DNA of 64,000 nt. Origin: DASZHJ01 sp035604335. GTDB lineage: Bacteria; Pseudomonadota; Alphaproteobacteria; ATCC43930; CGMCC-115725. Location of the stretch: the NCBI GenBank assembly GCA_035604335.1, contig DATNIT010000249.1:1-64000 (forward strand), read 5' to 3'. Position 1 is the first letter of the stretch; each line of letters opens with the position of its first letter. A program made the translations under genes and the position numbers. The notes under the pieces are model-generated. The model was not told the origin of the DNA and did no database searches. It saw nothing but the letters and a program-made list of their open reading frames with translations. Positions 25,114-33,651 of this stretch are shown here, piece by piece.

Positions 25114-26226
25114 TCAAGGCGACCGCAGCACGCGCGGCAGGGCCGCGGACCACTCCAGCGCGCGCGCCGCCCAGGTGTACTGCGTGTGAGCGTGCGCCCG
25201 CTGACGCGCAATCGCGTCTTCGTAGCGATCCGGCGCCGCGCAAGCCTCCCGATAGACGGTGAAGACCATGGCCGCGAAGGTCTGCGCCATCTGCAAAATA
25301 TCCGTCGGCAAATCCATGAGAAAACCGAAGCCGGCCGTGGTTTCGGGCAGCGCCCCTAGATTGCTGGTGCAGACAAGGCAACCGGCGGCCATCGCCTCCA
25401 TGACCGCGATGCAGGAGGTTTCCGGGAATATGTTGGGATAGGCCAGCATGTCCGCCTCGGCGAGCGCGGCGGCAAGCTCGGTCTGCGAGACCGAGCCTAG
25501 ATATTCGACGCCCGGCAGGTCCCGGGCCAGGGCGTAGAGGACGTGATAAAGCGGCTCTTGCTCGAAGGCCACCTGGTAGACCTCCATGCTCGAGAACACC
25601 CGAAGCCGGCACTGCGGGATGGCCGCGCGGATCAAGGGAAACGAGACGAGCAGGAGCAAGAGGCCGCGGAACGGCGTGCTGGTGTAGATCAGCACGGGCG
25701 GCTTGCCCGTGCGAAAGAACGGCCGCGCGCGCGGCGGCAGCGACTGGAAGACGGGTGCCGCGGCATTCCGCACCACCATAATGCGGTCCGGCCGAATTCC
25801 GAAATCGGAAGCGTAGCTGCCGGCTTGCCAATCGCTGACCAGGAAGAACGCGTTCCACGCGAGCCGCTCGTCGGGCTCGCGCAGCCCCTGGATGTCTTTC
25901 TGATCGGTCGCTTGCTGCGACCACAGAATGAGGGGCACCGTGACCCCGCTTTCTCGCAGCTTCACGCCCATGGCGCTGTTGATCCCGATCACCGCATCGA
26001 ACTGGTTGAGGTAATCCGGAGCGATGTCTCCGGCTCGGCCGGGGCAGCGGACGCCCGCGTAGACGCCGGGCCTGGAGATGCTGTTGATCAGCGTGACGTC
26101 GTGACCCAACGCGGCCAACTCAGGCGTGAGGTAGCAGATCGCCGACTGGCTGCCGCCCAGCGGCCGCTCCAGCGGCGTAGAGGGCGTGTAATCCCAGTCG
26201 ATGGGGTCGAGAAACGCGATCTTCAT
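25114..26226 (-). CDS. glycosyltransferase, GT4-like (paralogue B)
   Basis: A 370-residue paralogue of the downstream gene. It shares the opening MKIAFLDPIDWDYTPSTPLE, the RPLGGSQSAICYL acceptor-site loop, VLIYTSTPFRGLLLLL and the donor motif YPNIFPETSCIAVMEAMAAGC followed by LGALPETTAGFGFLMD. Colinearity runs over the full length with essentially no insertions, so the pair arose by tandem duplication. Differences cluster in the first ~120 residues, the acceptor-binding half, which suggests a shared sugar donor but different acceptors; that is inference. It is the first gene of the two-gene unit and diverges from the TPR/OGT-like gene with 78 bp between starts. Confidence 0.85.
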   Translation of the reverse strand: MKIAFLDPIDWDYTPSTPLERPLGGSQSAICYLTPELAALGHDVTLINSISRPGVYAGVRCPGRAGDIAPDYLNQFDAVIGINSAMGVKLRESGVTVPLILWSQQATDQKDIQGLREPDERLAWNAFFLVSDWQAGSYASDFGIRPDRIMVVRNAAAPVFQSLPPRARPFFRTGKPPVLIYTSTPFRGLLLLLVSFPLIRAAIPQCRLRVFSSMEVYQVAFEQEPLYHVLYALARDLPGVEYLGSVSQTELAAALAEADMLAYPNIFPETSCIAVMEAMAAGCLVCTSNLGALPETTAGFGFLMDLPTDILQMAQTFAAMVFTVYREACAAPDRYEDAIARQRAHAHTQYTWAARALEWSAALPRVLRSP

Positions 26227-26304
26227 GACGATGCGCCAGAACTAAGCGACGCCATCTGGATTGGCAATGGTCTTGGGTCGCCGCCATTGGCTATAAGAAC
26301 CGCC

Positions 26305-28152
26305 ATGGCCACCGTCCAGGAAGTGCTCGGCACGGCGCTCGCGCACCATCGCCGCGGCGAGATCGATCAAGCCGAGGCGCTCTACAAATTCATTCTGGCG
26401 CGCCAGCCGCGCAACCCCGACGCTCTGCATCTCCTGGGCATGGCGGCCCATCAGGGCGGCCGTCACATGGAGGCGATCTCGCTCATCCAGCAGGCGATCG
26501 CCAGCAACAGCGGCGTCGCGGAGTATCACGATCACCTCGGCGTCGTGCTCATCGCGCTCGGGCGCTACGAGGAGGCCATCAACTCGCTCCGCCACACGCT
26601 GGGCATGGATCAGCGGCGGCCGAATACCTGGATCGCGCTCGGCCGGGCCCAGATGAACTTGAGCCGGGTGCCGCGCGCGCTCGAGTCGTTCAAGACCGCG
26701 CTCGAGCTCGACCCCGAGAATGTCGACGCGCTCTCGAACCTCGGCGTCTGCTACTACGAGATGGAGCGGCTCGAGGAAGCCAAGGAGAAATTCCAGGCGG
26801 CGCTGCAGCGCAATCCCGCCGTCGCGGCGATCTGGAACAACATGGGCGCGATCCAGATCGAGCAGGGCGACGCGGACGCCAGCGTCGAGGCTTACGAGGA
26901 GGCGATCCGCAGGGATCCCAGCTATTCCCAAGCCTATTGCAACCGCCTCATGAACGAGCAGTACCGGCCCACGGTGGCACCGGAAAAGCTCCTGGAGCTG
27001 AGCCGCGGCTGGGACGAGCGCTACTCTCCGAAGCCCGCTCCCAAGCTGGCGCCGCGCCCACGCAATCCCGGCGAGCCCATCCGGGTGGGTTTCGTCTCGC
27101 CCGATCTCTGCCGCGCGCCGGTCGGATATTTCGTGTGCGGGTTGCTGCGCAATCTGGACCGGCGCGGGTTCACCACGCTGGTCTACTCGACCACGCCGCG
27201 GCTCGACGATCTCTCGGCCGACATCAAGCGGCACGTGAACCTCTGGCGGGACGTGCGGGCGTTCTCGGACGACCGTCTGCTGATGTCGATCCGAGCGGAC
27301 GGCGTCGACGTGCTGTTCGATCTCGCGGGCCACACCAAGGGCAATCGCCTGCGCGTCTTCGCCCGGCGCGGCGCGCCCGTGCAGGTGACCTGGGCCGGGT
27401 ACGTCGGCACCACGGGCGTCGGCGCCATGGACTACATCCTGGCGGACCGCTATCAGATTCCCGAATCGGACGAGCGCTTCTACACCGAGCGCGTGCTCCG
27501 CATGCCCAACGATTACGTCTGCTACGAACCGCCGCCCTATTCGCCGGTGGTGGGGCCGCTGCCGGCCGAGCGCAACGGCCATGTCACGTTCGGCGGGTTC
27601 CACAACGTCGGCAAGTCCGGCGCGCTATCGGTCGCGACCTGGGCGCGCGTGCTGCACGCGGTCCCGGACGCTCGGCTGATCCTCGCCTACAAGAAACTCA
27701 ACGATCCCGTGGTGGCGACGCGCCTGCGTCGGCGCTTCGCGGAGGCCGGCATCCCCGAGGCGCGCGTCATCATCGAGGGTTCGACGCCGCACTGGCAGCT
27801 GCTCAACCGCTACAACGATGTCGATATCGGGCTCGACAGCCGGCCCTACAGCGGCGGTCTCACCACGCTCGAGGCCATGTGGATGGGCGTGCCGGTGGTG
27901 ACGGTGCCCGGCCGCACGTTCGCCGGACGGCACTCGCTCAGCCATCTTAGCAACGCCGGTCTCGCGGACCTCGTCGCGGAGGACGAGGACGGCTATGTCC
28001 GGCTCGCCGCCGAGCTCGCCCGAGACCGCAAGCGCCTCGCCGAGCTGCGCCGCGGACTCCGGCCGCGTCTGGTCGACAGCGCGCTCCTGGACCCGCGCCG
28101 CTTCGCGCGCGATTTCTCGGAAATGGTGCGTGGGATCGTCAAGTCGGGGTGA
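26305..28152 (+). CDS. TPR-repeat O-GlcNAc-transferase-like protein (GT41 / SPINDLY type)
   Basis: A 615-residue protein. The first ~225 residues are about six tetratricopeptide repeats (for example ALELDPENVDALSNLGVCYY and ALQRNPAVAAIWNNMGAIQI), which bind protein substrates. The rest is a GT-B catalytic domain of the O-GlcNAc transferase/SPINDLY type: RVGFVSPDLCRAPVGYFV, the VDVLFDLAGHTKGNRL and VQVTWAGYVGTTGVGAMDY block, and a donor region DIGLDSRPYSGGLTTLEAMW then GVPVVTVPG. Bacterial members glycosylate or fucosylate proteins such as flagellins, but no flagellin gene is here. ATG 26305 starts the first repeat; the longer frame upstream lies over the antisense transferase gene. Confidence 0.9.
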   Translation: MATVQEVLGTALAHHRRGEIDQAEALYKFILARQPRNPDALHLLGMAAHQGGRHMEAISLIQQAIASNSGVAEYHDHLGVVLIALGRYEEAINSLRHTLGMDQRRPNTWIALGRAQMNLSRVPRALESFKTALELDPENVDALSNLGVCYYEMERLEEAKEKFQAALQRNPAVAAIWNNMGAIQIEQGDADASVEAYEEAIRRDPSYSQAYCNRLMNEQYRPTVAPEKLLELSRGWDERYSPKPAPKLAPRPRNPGEPIRVGFVSPDLCRAPVGYFVCGLLRNLDRRGFTTLVYSTTPRLDDLSADIKRHVNLWRDVRAFSDDRLLMSIRADGVDVLFDLAGHTKGNRLRVFARRGAPVQVTWAGYVGTTGVGAMDYILADRYQIPESDERFYTERVLRMPNDYVCYEPPPYSPVVGPLPAERNGHVTFGGFHNVGKSGALSVATWARVLHAVPDARLILAYKKLNDPVVATRLRRRFAEAGIPEARVIIEGSTPHWQLLNRYNDVDIGLDSRPYSGGLTTLEAMWMGVPVVTVPGRTFAGRHSLSHLSNAGLADLVAEDEDGYVRLAAELARDRKRLAELRRGLRPRLVDSALLDPRRFARDFSEMVRGIVKSG

Positions 28153-28311
28153 CGCGCGGTCTTTCTGACTGAGCGTAGCCCCATTCATCGCATCCTTGAC
28201 CCGGAGCGGTCAGTTCGCTCGCGATCGGCCGGGCAGCCGCCAGCCCCCGCGGCTTCGGCGGCGCGGCGCGTGTGCTAGACTGGCGCCGCAAGCCCGGGGA
28301 GCGCCAAGCGA

Positions 28312-30297
28312 GTGGCTTCGCCGCTGAACGTCAGTCTTTGCGTTGTCGTGGCGACGCTGTTCTGGACTTGCCTGGGCTTTCCGTTGGCTCGTCATCTCGC
28401 GCCCCGGCGGCCGCTCTCGGTGGCGATGGCTCCCGTGGTCGGCTGGGCGGTCTTCAGCCCCTTGGCGTTGCTTATTCTTCTCTGCGTCGGCGTTACGCGC
28501 ACCTCGGTCGCCATCCTGATGGGCGCGTTTCTCCTCGCGAGCCTCGTCGTCGCGAGGATGTCGAAACCAACGGGACGCTCGCCAGACCACGAAACGGCCA
28601 GCGTACCGTGGTGGGCCTATGCTGCCGCGGCCCTTCTGGCGAGCGCCGCGGCCATCGCCGTCACGCCCAAATTCGGCGGCGGAGGCGTGTTCCTCGCCGC
28701 GCCGATCTTCGATCACTCGAAAGTCGCCATCATCGACGACATCGCCCGTCTTGGCCTGCCGGCGGGGAACCCGTTTTTCGGCGAGGCCGGCGTGACCCCG
28801 CGCTTGGCCTACTATTTTCTCTGGCACTTCAGCGCCGCGATCTTCGCTCTGCTTCTGGGGGTGAGCGGTTGGGAAGCCGATATCGGCCTCACCGGATTCA
28901 GCGCATTTGCCTCTCTCATGCTCATCATGGGGCTGGCGGTCTGGGTCAGCAGACGCCGCGCGGCCGCACTATGGGTGCTCCTGCTGAGCCTCGCGGGCTC
29001 GCTCCGGCCGATCCTGGCGATCGTCGTGGGCGAGCAGGGCCTGGACCATCTCATCTCACCCTATTCGCGCCTGCAGACCTGGATCGTGCAGGCGAGCTGG
29101 GCGCCGCAGCATCTGACTTCCGCGGCGTGCGCTATCACCGCGGTATTTCTGATGTGCCGCCTCGCGGAGCGCAGCAGCGCGCTCGTCATCGTAGTGCTCG
29201 CCCTCGTGGTCGCGGCGGGGTTCGAGAGCTCCACCTGGATCGGCGGCGTTATCTTCGCGCTGGCCGCGGGCCCGGTCTGCTGCGGGCTGCTAGCCTTCGC
29301 CGATCCCAGGCAGCGCCGTCCGTTCCTGCTGGGTGTGAGCATCGCCGCGGTCTTGGCAGTCGCGGTGGCGTTTCCCTTCATTCGCGACGAGTACCTCGCG
29401 ACCGTTGCCCGAGAGGCCGGGGTGCCGATCGCTCTGCGGCCTCTCGAGGTGCTTGGGGCTTGGACGCCGCTGATCGTCCGGCGCGTCCTCGACGTGCCCG
29501 CGTATTGGCTCCTGCTCTTGCTCGTGGAGTTTCCCGCGATTCTGGTCATGGGCTCTGTTGCGCTCGTGCGAACCGCCGCGTCTCCGGAGGCACCGGATCA
29601 ATCGACGCGGCTTGCAACGGGTCTCGGCTTGCTTGCTGTCGTCTGCTTTGCGGTGGGCTCACTTCTGGTCAGCACGATCGGAAACAACGATCTCGGCTGG
29701 CGCGGCACTCTTGCCGGCGTGATGGTCCTGACCGTGTTCGCGGCGGTCGGATTTTCGGACTGGCGTCACAATCCGAGACCGATCGCCGCCGCGGCAATGG
29801 CGCTTTTTCTGCTCGGCCTGCCCGATGGCCTGCGATTCATCGACGACAATGCGATGGGCAATCCCGCGCCCTCCGCCACTGTCTTCGCGGATACGCCGGA
29901 GCTATGGCGGGCGGTGCGCCGGCACTCGGCGCCCGACCAGCGCGTGGGCAACAACCCCGAGGCTTTCGCGGACCTGACGGTGTGGCCCATCAACATTTCT
30001 TGGGCACTGCTCGCAGACCGTCGCTCCTGCTATGCCAGTTGGGCGCTGGCTCAAGCATTTGTGGCGTTGCCGAAACCCGAGATCGATGCGCTGGACGCGC
30101 TCTTCGTCCGCGTCTTTGCCGGCGGCGGCTCCGCGGAGGATGTGCACCTGCTGGCCCGGCGGTACGACTGTCACGTCGTTGTCGTTTCCGCGCAAGACGG
30201 GGCGTGGTCGCGCGATCCGTTCGCCGGGAGCGTGGACTATCGGCTGGCCGACGAGGCTCCCGCGAAATGGCGGATCTACGTCGCGACGGATCGCTAA
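28312..30297 (+). CDS. large polytopic membrane protein, GT-C-like
   Basis: A 661-residue protein with a GTG start, about 12-13 hydrophobic segments through residue ~530 and a soluble C-terminal tail of ~120 residues with paired cysteines (SCY and YDCH). The layout (many helices, an early periplasmic loop with GPIFDHSKVAI-like polar residues and an Asp-rich segment, then a C-terminal soluble domain) is like GT-C lipid-linked-sugar glycosyltransferases or O-antigen ligase-like proteins, but no diagnostic motif is decisive. Its stop codon overlaps that of the convergent GT2 gene by 4 bp. Location among glycosyltransferases supports a sugar-transfer or polymer role. The precise function is unknown. 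Confidence 0.65.
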   Translation: MASPLNVSLCVVVATLFWTCLGFPLARHLAPRRPLSVAMAPVVGWAVFSPLALLILLCVGVTRTSVAILMGAFLLASLVVARMSKPTGRSPDHETASVPWWAYAAAALLASAAAIAVTPKFGGGGVFLAAPIFDHSKVAIIDDIARLGLPAGNPFFGEAGVTPRLAYYFLWHFSAAIFALLLGVSGWEADIGLTGFSAFASLMLIMGLAVWVSRRRAAALWVLLLSLAGSLRPILAIVVGEQGLDHLISPYSRLQTWIVQASWAPQHLTSAACAITAVFLMCRLAERSSALVIVVLALVVAAGFESSTWIGGVIFALAAGPVCCGLLAFADPRQRRPFLLGVSIAAVLAVAVAFPFIRDEYLATVAREAGVPIALRPLEVLGAWTPLIVRRVLDVPAYWLLLLLVEFPAILVMGSVALVRTAASPEAPDQSTRLATGLGLLAVVCFAVGSLLVSTIGNNDLGWRGTLAGVMVLTVFAAVGFSDWRHNPRPIAAAAMALFLLGLPDGLRFIDDNAMGNPAPSATVFADTPELWRAVRRHSAPDQRVGNNPEAFADLTVWPINISWALLADRRSCYASWALAQAFVALPKPEIDALDALFVRVFAGGGSAEDVHLLARRYDCHVVVVSAQDGAWSRDPFAGSVDYRLADEAPAKWRIYVATDR

Positions 30298-31031
30298 CTC
30301 GCCCCTTCGAGGCGCCGGTCCCGACCGAGGAGCGGGTGCGGTGCCATAGCCACGCGGAAGAAAGTCGCGAGGATGCGCCAACCCGCTCGGATCGACCCCG
30401 GCAAGGATCCCGCGACCTTCGAGGTCCCGCCGCGGCGGCGGCGATAAGGCATCGGCACTTCCAGCACACGGAGGCCCAGCCGAGCGGCCTTCATCTGCAT
30501 CTCGATGTTCCAACCATAGGTCATCTCGCGCATGTCCAGTCGTCGAAGGCCGTCGCGGCGGATGGCGCGATAGGCGCACATGTCGCTATAGCGCACGCCG
30601 TAAAGCCAACCCATGGCAATGCCAGCGAGATAGCCGGCGGCGACCTGATGCCAGCTCATCGAGCCCGGCTCGCGCGAGCCGCGCGTGCGGGACGCGATGA
30701 CGAAATCATGCGTGCCGTTGCGAATAGGATCCACTAGCCGGGCCAGGAGATCGCCGCGATCCGCGCCGTCACCGTCCATGAAGACGACGATTTCGCATTC
30801 CCCGCCCGCGGCCGCGGCTCCCGCGGCACAGGCGCGGCCGTAGCCGCGCCCGTCCGGAACGATCACCCTGGCTCCGGCGGCGCGCGCCATATCGGGCGTC
30901 CCGTCGCGGCTGCCGCCGTCGACGACGATGATCTCGCGCGCGAGATCGCGCGGAAGCTCGCTCACGACGCCGGCGATCGTCTCCGCCTCGTTCAGGACGG
31001 GAATGACGACCGCGACGCCTAAAGGCTCCAT
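30294..31031 (-). CDS. glycosyltransferase family 2 (dolichyl-phosphate-mannose-synthase-like)
   Basis: A 245-residue GT-A-fold transferase using a nucleotide sugar. Visible are VVIPVLNEAETIAGVV, the first aspartate motif EIIVVDGGSRDGT, the metal-binding DxD as VFMDGDGADRGDLLARL, and the acceptor-side MREMTYGWNIEMQMKAARLG with LEVPMPYRRRRGG typical of dolichyl/polyprenyl-phosphate glycosyltransferases. One hydrophobic stretch (VAAGYLAGIAMGWLYGV) is part of the fold rather than a tail anchor. It is the last gene of a seven-gene operon: ATG 31031 lies inside the end of the radical SAM gene (13-bp overlap), so translation is coupled. Confidence 0.88.
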   Translation of the reverse strand: MEPLGVAVVIPVLNEAETIAGVVSELPRDLAREIIVVDGGSRDGTPDMARAAGARVIVPDGRGYGRACAAGAAAAGGECEIVVFMDGDGADRGDLLARLVDPIRNGTHDFVIASRTRGSREPGSMSWHQVAAGYLAGIAMGWLYGVRYSDMCAYRAIRRDGLRRLDMREMTYGWNIEMQMKAARLGLRVLEVPMPYRRRRGGTSKVAGSLPGSIRAGWRILATFFRVAMAPHPLLGRDRRLEGAS

Positions 31032-32071
31032 CTGAGGCCGCAATTCTGGCAGGGCTTGGGCGGCGCGTCGCTGGTGAGCTCCTGGCGGAACTGCTGATAG
31101 GCCGCGCCGTTCCAGATCTCGCGCAGGGTCTCCTGGGTGGCGTCGCCCAGCGTATAGCTCTCGTAGCCGCGCGCCGAGAAGGGCGCGATACAGCAGGGGA
31201 GCGCCCGCCCGTGCGCGGTGAAATACATCAAGGACCAAGGACGGCGGCAGGAGGACCACGGCGCATCCTGCTTCTCGCGCTTGAGGCTGAGGCCCGGCTC
31301 GGTCGCGCCCGAGGCGTCGATCGTGACGCCGAGCGCGGTGCCGAGCGCCTGAGCCGCTGCGATCGCCGCTTCTTCCTCCTTCTGCGTCTTCTCGAACAGC
31401 GAGGAGTCCGGCCGCGCGAGCCCGCGTCCGAGCTCGTCGAAGACCAAGCGCTGCAAATGCACCTCGCGGACGCCGATCCGCGCGGCGAGGCGGACGAAGT
31501 CCGGCAGCTGATCGACCGTCTCCTTGAGTCCCGTCAGCCAGAGCGAGACCCGCGGGCTGGTGGCCCCGATCTCCCGCTGCAGGGCTGTGAATTCGGTGAC
31601 GTTGCGGACGATGCGATCGAACATGTCCTTGCCGCGCACCTTGAGGAAGCTCTCGGCCTCCGCGGCGTCGAGCGAGACGCGCAACTCGTCGAGGCCGGTC
31701 TCGATGATCTCCCGGCGCTTGCGCGGCGCGAGCAGCGTGCCGTTGGTATTGAACAGCACATAGATGCCGCGCTCCTTGAGGTAGCGGATCATGCGCGGCA
31801 GCGATTTGACCAGCATCGGCTCGCCGACGCCGTGTAGGACCACCCGCGCAACGTCCGGCACCTGGTCGATGATGGAGGTGAAGAGCTCCCAGCTCATGTC
31901 GGCCGGCGGCTCGAGATCCTCGAAGGTCCGAGGGCAGGTCTCGCAGAGCAGGTTGCAGCGGTTGGTGACCTCGAGGTAGATGCAGATCGGCGGCGACTCC
32001 GCGACTTTTGTGCGCCGACCGCCGACCGCCTCGAAGTAGCGGCTGGTCGCGGCAAGATCGGTGGTCGGCAT
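31019..32071 (-). CDS. radical SAM / SPASM-domain protein
   Basis: A 350-residue radical S-adenosylmethionine enzyme. The [4Fe-4S] cluster motif CxxxCxxC is in EVTNRCNLLCETCPRTF, followed by the SAM-binding GVGEPMLVKSL and the strand pattern NTNGTLL. Cysteines in the C-terminal ~70 residues (SSCRRPW, LPCCIAPF, CQNCGL) fit an auxiliary-cluster SPASM domain, as in enzymes that modify peptides or other small substrates. No precursor-peptide gene is seen nearby. It is the sixth gene of the operon; ATG 32071 follows the preceding stop by 3 bp. The reaction is unknown; the partners (DUF2064, GT2, molybdoenzyme, aminotransferase) offer the best clue. Confidence 0.9.
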   Translation of the reverse strand: MPTTDLAATSRYFEAVGGRRTKVAESPPICIYLEVTNRCNLLCETCPRTFEDLEPPADMSWELFTSIIDQVPDVARVVLHGVGEPMLVKSLPRMIRYLKERGIYVLFNTNGTLLAPRKRREIIETGLDELRVSLDAAEAESFLKVRGKDMFDRIVRNVTEFTALQREIGATSPRVSLWLTGLKETVDQLPDFVRLAARIGVREVHLQRLVFDELGRGLARPDSSLFEKTQKEEEAAIAAAQALGTALGVTIDASGATEPGLSLKREKQDAPWSSCRRPWSLMYFTAHGRALPCCIAPFSARGYESYTLGDATQETLREIWNGAAYQQFRQELTSDAPPKPCQNCGLRWSL

Positions 32072-32074
32072 CCG

Positions 32075-32908
32075 CTACCCCTTTTCCACGCGAAGATCGG
32101 CCAGGGCCGCGTGGGCGCGACCGGGCGAGATGGCCCTCGTTCGGCCGGGAACCGCGGTCCGAGACTCGAGAAGGCCAAGGCGCCTGATGTACTGGGCGGT
32201 CGCCGGCGCCGCGTAGGGGCGCAGGGCGTCGTCCTGTGCCACGAGCGTGAGATCGAGCAGAAGGCGTGTCAGCGCCGCGACGTCGTCTACGTCGTACCAG
32301 GTCGCGAGCTCGACGACGTCGAGGCCGATCTCGCGTGCCCGCTCGCGGGTCTGATCGGCGACCGCACCCGTGCTCCACTCGATGTCTTCGAAAAGGTGGG
32401 CGTGTGGCGCTTTCATCCCGATCACGTAGTAGCCGCCGTCCTCGGCCGGCCCCAGCACCACGCGATCGCCCGGCTCGGCGAGCGCGCGCGCCATCTCCAC
32501 GAGGAGCGCCGTCGGCAGATTGGGGCTGTCGGAATTCAGCAGGCACACAGCCCCGTTTCCCGCGCCGAAGAGCGCGCGCGCGGCGTGCAGCAGGCATCGG
32601 CCGAAGCCTTGCACGCGCGGCGGCGGGTCGTCGGTTCCGTCCGCGAGCACGAGACGGGTGCCGGGTGCGAGCATGCCATGGAACAATGCCTCGAGGCCCG
32701 CGGGCGCGTAGGCGACGTAGCCGCTCATCGGGGTTTGGCGCGCGGCCAAGCGGATGTTCTCGGTGACGTCGCGCAGAAAGCTGGCACTCAGCGCCATTGC
32801 GGCCTCGGGCGTGAGCGGCGGCACCAAGCGAGTCTTCACCGCGCCGGCGCGTGGCGCCTTCGCCATCACCGCGACGGCGCAGCTTGTGTTAGGCAAAGTG
32901 GCGTCCAT
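32075..32908 (-). CDS. DUF2064 / TIGR04282-type glycosyltransferase-like protein
   Basis: A 277-residue protein of the DUF2064 family (TIGR04282), a GT-A-like nucleotidyl/glycosyl transferase fold. It has the N-terminal CAVAVMAKAPRAGAVKTRLVPPLTPE, VCLLNSDSPNLPTALLVEMA and LGPAEDGGYYVIGMK signatures. In some genomes these pair with a GT2 protein of TIGR04283 in arsenosugar-like clusters. Here a GT2 gene of a different subtype lies two genes downstream. The C-terminal ~60 residues after LLLDLTLVAQDD are extra compared with short members and unassigned. ATG 32908 follows the molybdoenzyme stop by two bases; the frame continues upstream to 33682 only as a shadow. Confidence 0.85.
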   Translation of the reverse strand: MDATLPNTSCAVAVMAKAPRAGAVKTRLVPPLTPEAAMALSASFLRDVTENIRLAARQTPMSGYVAYAPAGLEALFHGMLAPGTRLVLADGTDDPPPRVQGFGRCLLHAARALFGAGNGAVCLLNSDSPNLPTALLVEMARALAEPGDRVVLGPAEDGGYYVIGMKAPHAHLFEDIEWSTGAVADQTRERAREIGLDVVELATWYDVDDVAALTRLLLDLTLVAQDDALRPYAAPATAQYIRRLGLLESRTAVPGRTRAISPGRAHAALADLRVEKG

Positions 32909-32910
32909 CG

Positions 32911-33651
32911 TCACGATCCGCTGAACCAGTTGTAGCCGCGATCCTCCCAGAAGCCGCCGGGCATCCGGTTCGTGACGTATAGGGTGGTCACCCATTTCGG
33001 GTTTTTGAACCCGAGTTTGGTCGGAATGCGCACCTTGAAGGGATAGCCGAACTTTTGCGGCAGAACCTCGTCGGCGAACTTGAACGCCATGATGGTCTGC
33101 GGATGTAGTGCCGTCGGCATATCGATGCTGCCGTAGTAACCGTCGGCGCATTGGAAGCCGACATACTTCGCCGAGAGGTCGGCGCCGATACGCTGCAGTA
33201 GCACGCGGAGGGGAGTGCCGCTCCATTTGCCGATCATGCTCCAGCCCTCGACGCAGACATGCCGCGTGATCTGGCTCTCTTGCGGCAGGGCGTAAAGCGC
33301 GTCGATCGTCCAGGGTCTCTTGTCCTCGATCAATCCCGACAATTCCAGCTGGTAGCCGGCGGCGGTCAGCTTCGGAGCTTGATCGGCGGGGAAGAAGGCG
33401 TTGTAGCGGAAGTCGTGCACGACGTCGGTTTCCGCATAGGTGGGGGCAAGCCGATGGCCGCCGAATAGAAACGCTTGTGCGCGGTCGTTCCACCGCGACA
33501 TCGCCTTCAAGACGCTTTGGACCGCGTCTTGATCGGAGATGTCGCAGCCGGTCAGCAGCGTCAACGCCCCCAGGCTCAGCGTCTGACGTAGAAACAGGCG
33601 GCGCTCGATGCCGGTCACCGTCGGCTTGGCTTCGAGGATTGAACGGGTCAT
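32911..33651 (-). CDS. molybdopterin oxidoreductase (sulfite oxidase/YedY fold), Tat lipoprotein
   Basis: A 246-residue molybdenum-cofactor enzyme of the sulfite oxidase/MsrP (YedY) fold. The molybdenum-ligating cysteine is in QITRHVCVEGWSMIGKWSG, with further cofactor contacts in FQCADGYYGSIDMPTALHP and YPFKVRIPTKLGFKNPKWV. The N-terminus has a twin-arginine signal (GIERRLFLRQTLSLGALTLL) that ends in a lipobox, LTGC, followed by aspartate, so it is probably Tat-exported and tethered to the inner membrane facing the periplasm. The neighbouring b-type cytochrome is the obvious electron partner, analogous to MsrP/MsrQ. ATG 33651 overlaps the cytochrome stop as ATGA. Substrate is unknown. Confidence 0.88.
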   Translation of the reverse strand: MTRSILEAKPTVTGIERRLFLRQTLSLGALTLLTGCDISDQDAVQSVLKAMSRWNDRAQAFLFGGHRLAPTYAETDVVHDFRYNAFFPADQAPKLTAAGYQLELSGLIEDKRPWTIDALYALPQESQITRHVCVEGWSMIGKWSGTPLRVLLQRIGADLSAKYVGFQCADGYYGSIDMPTALHPQTIMAFKFADEVLPQKFGYPFKVRIPTKLGFKNPKWVTTLYVTNRMPGGFWEDRGYNWFSGS

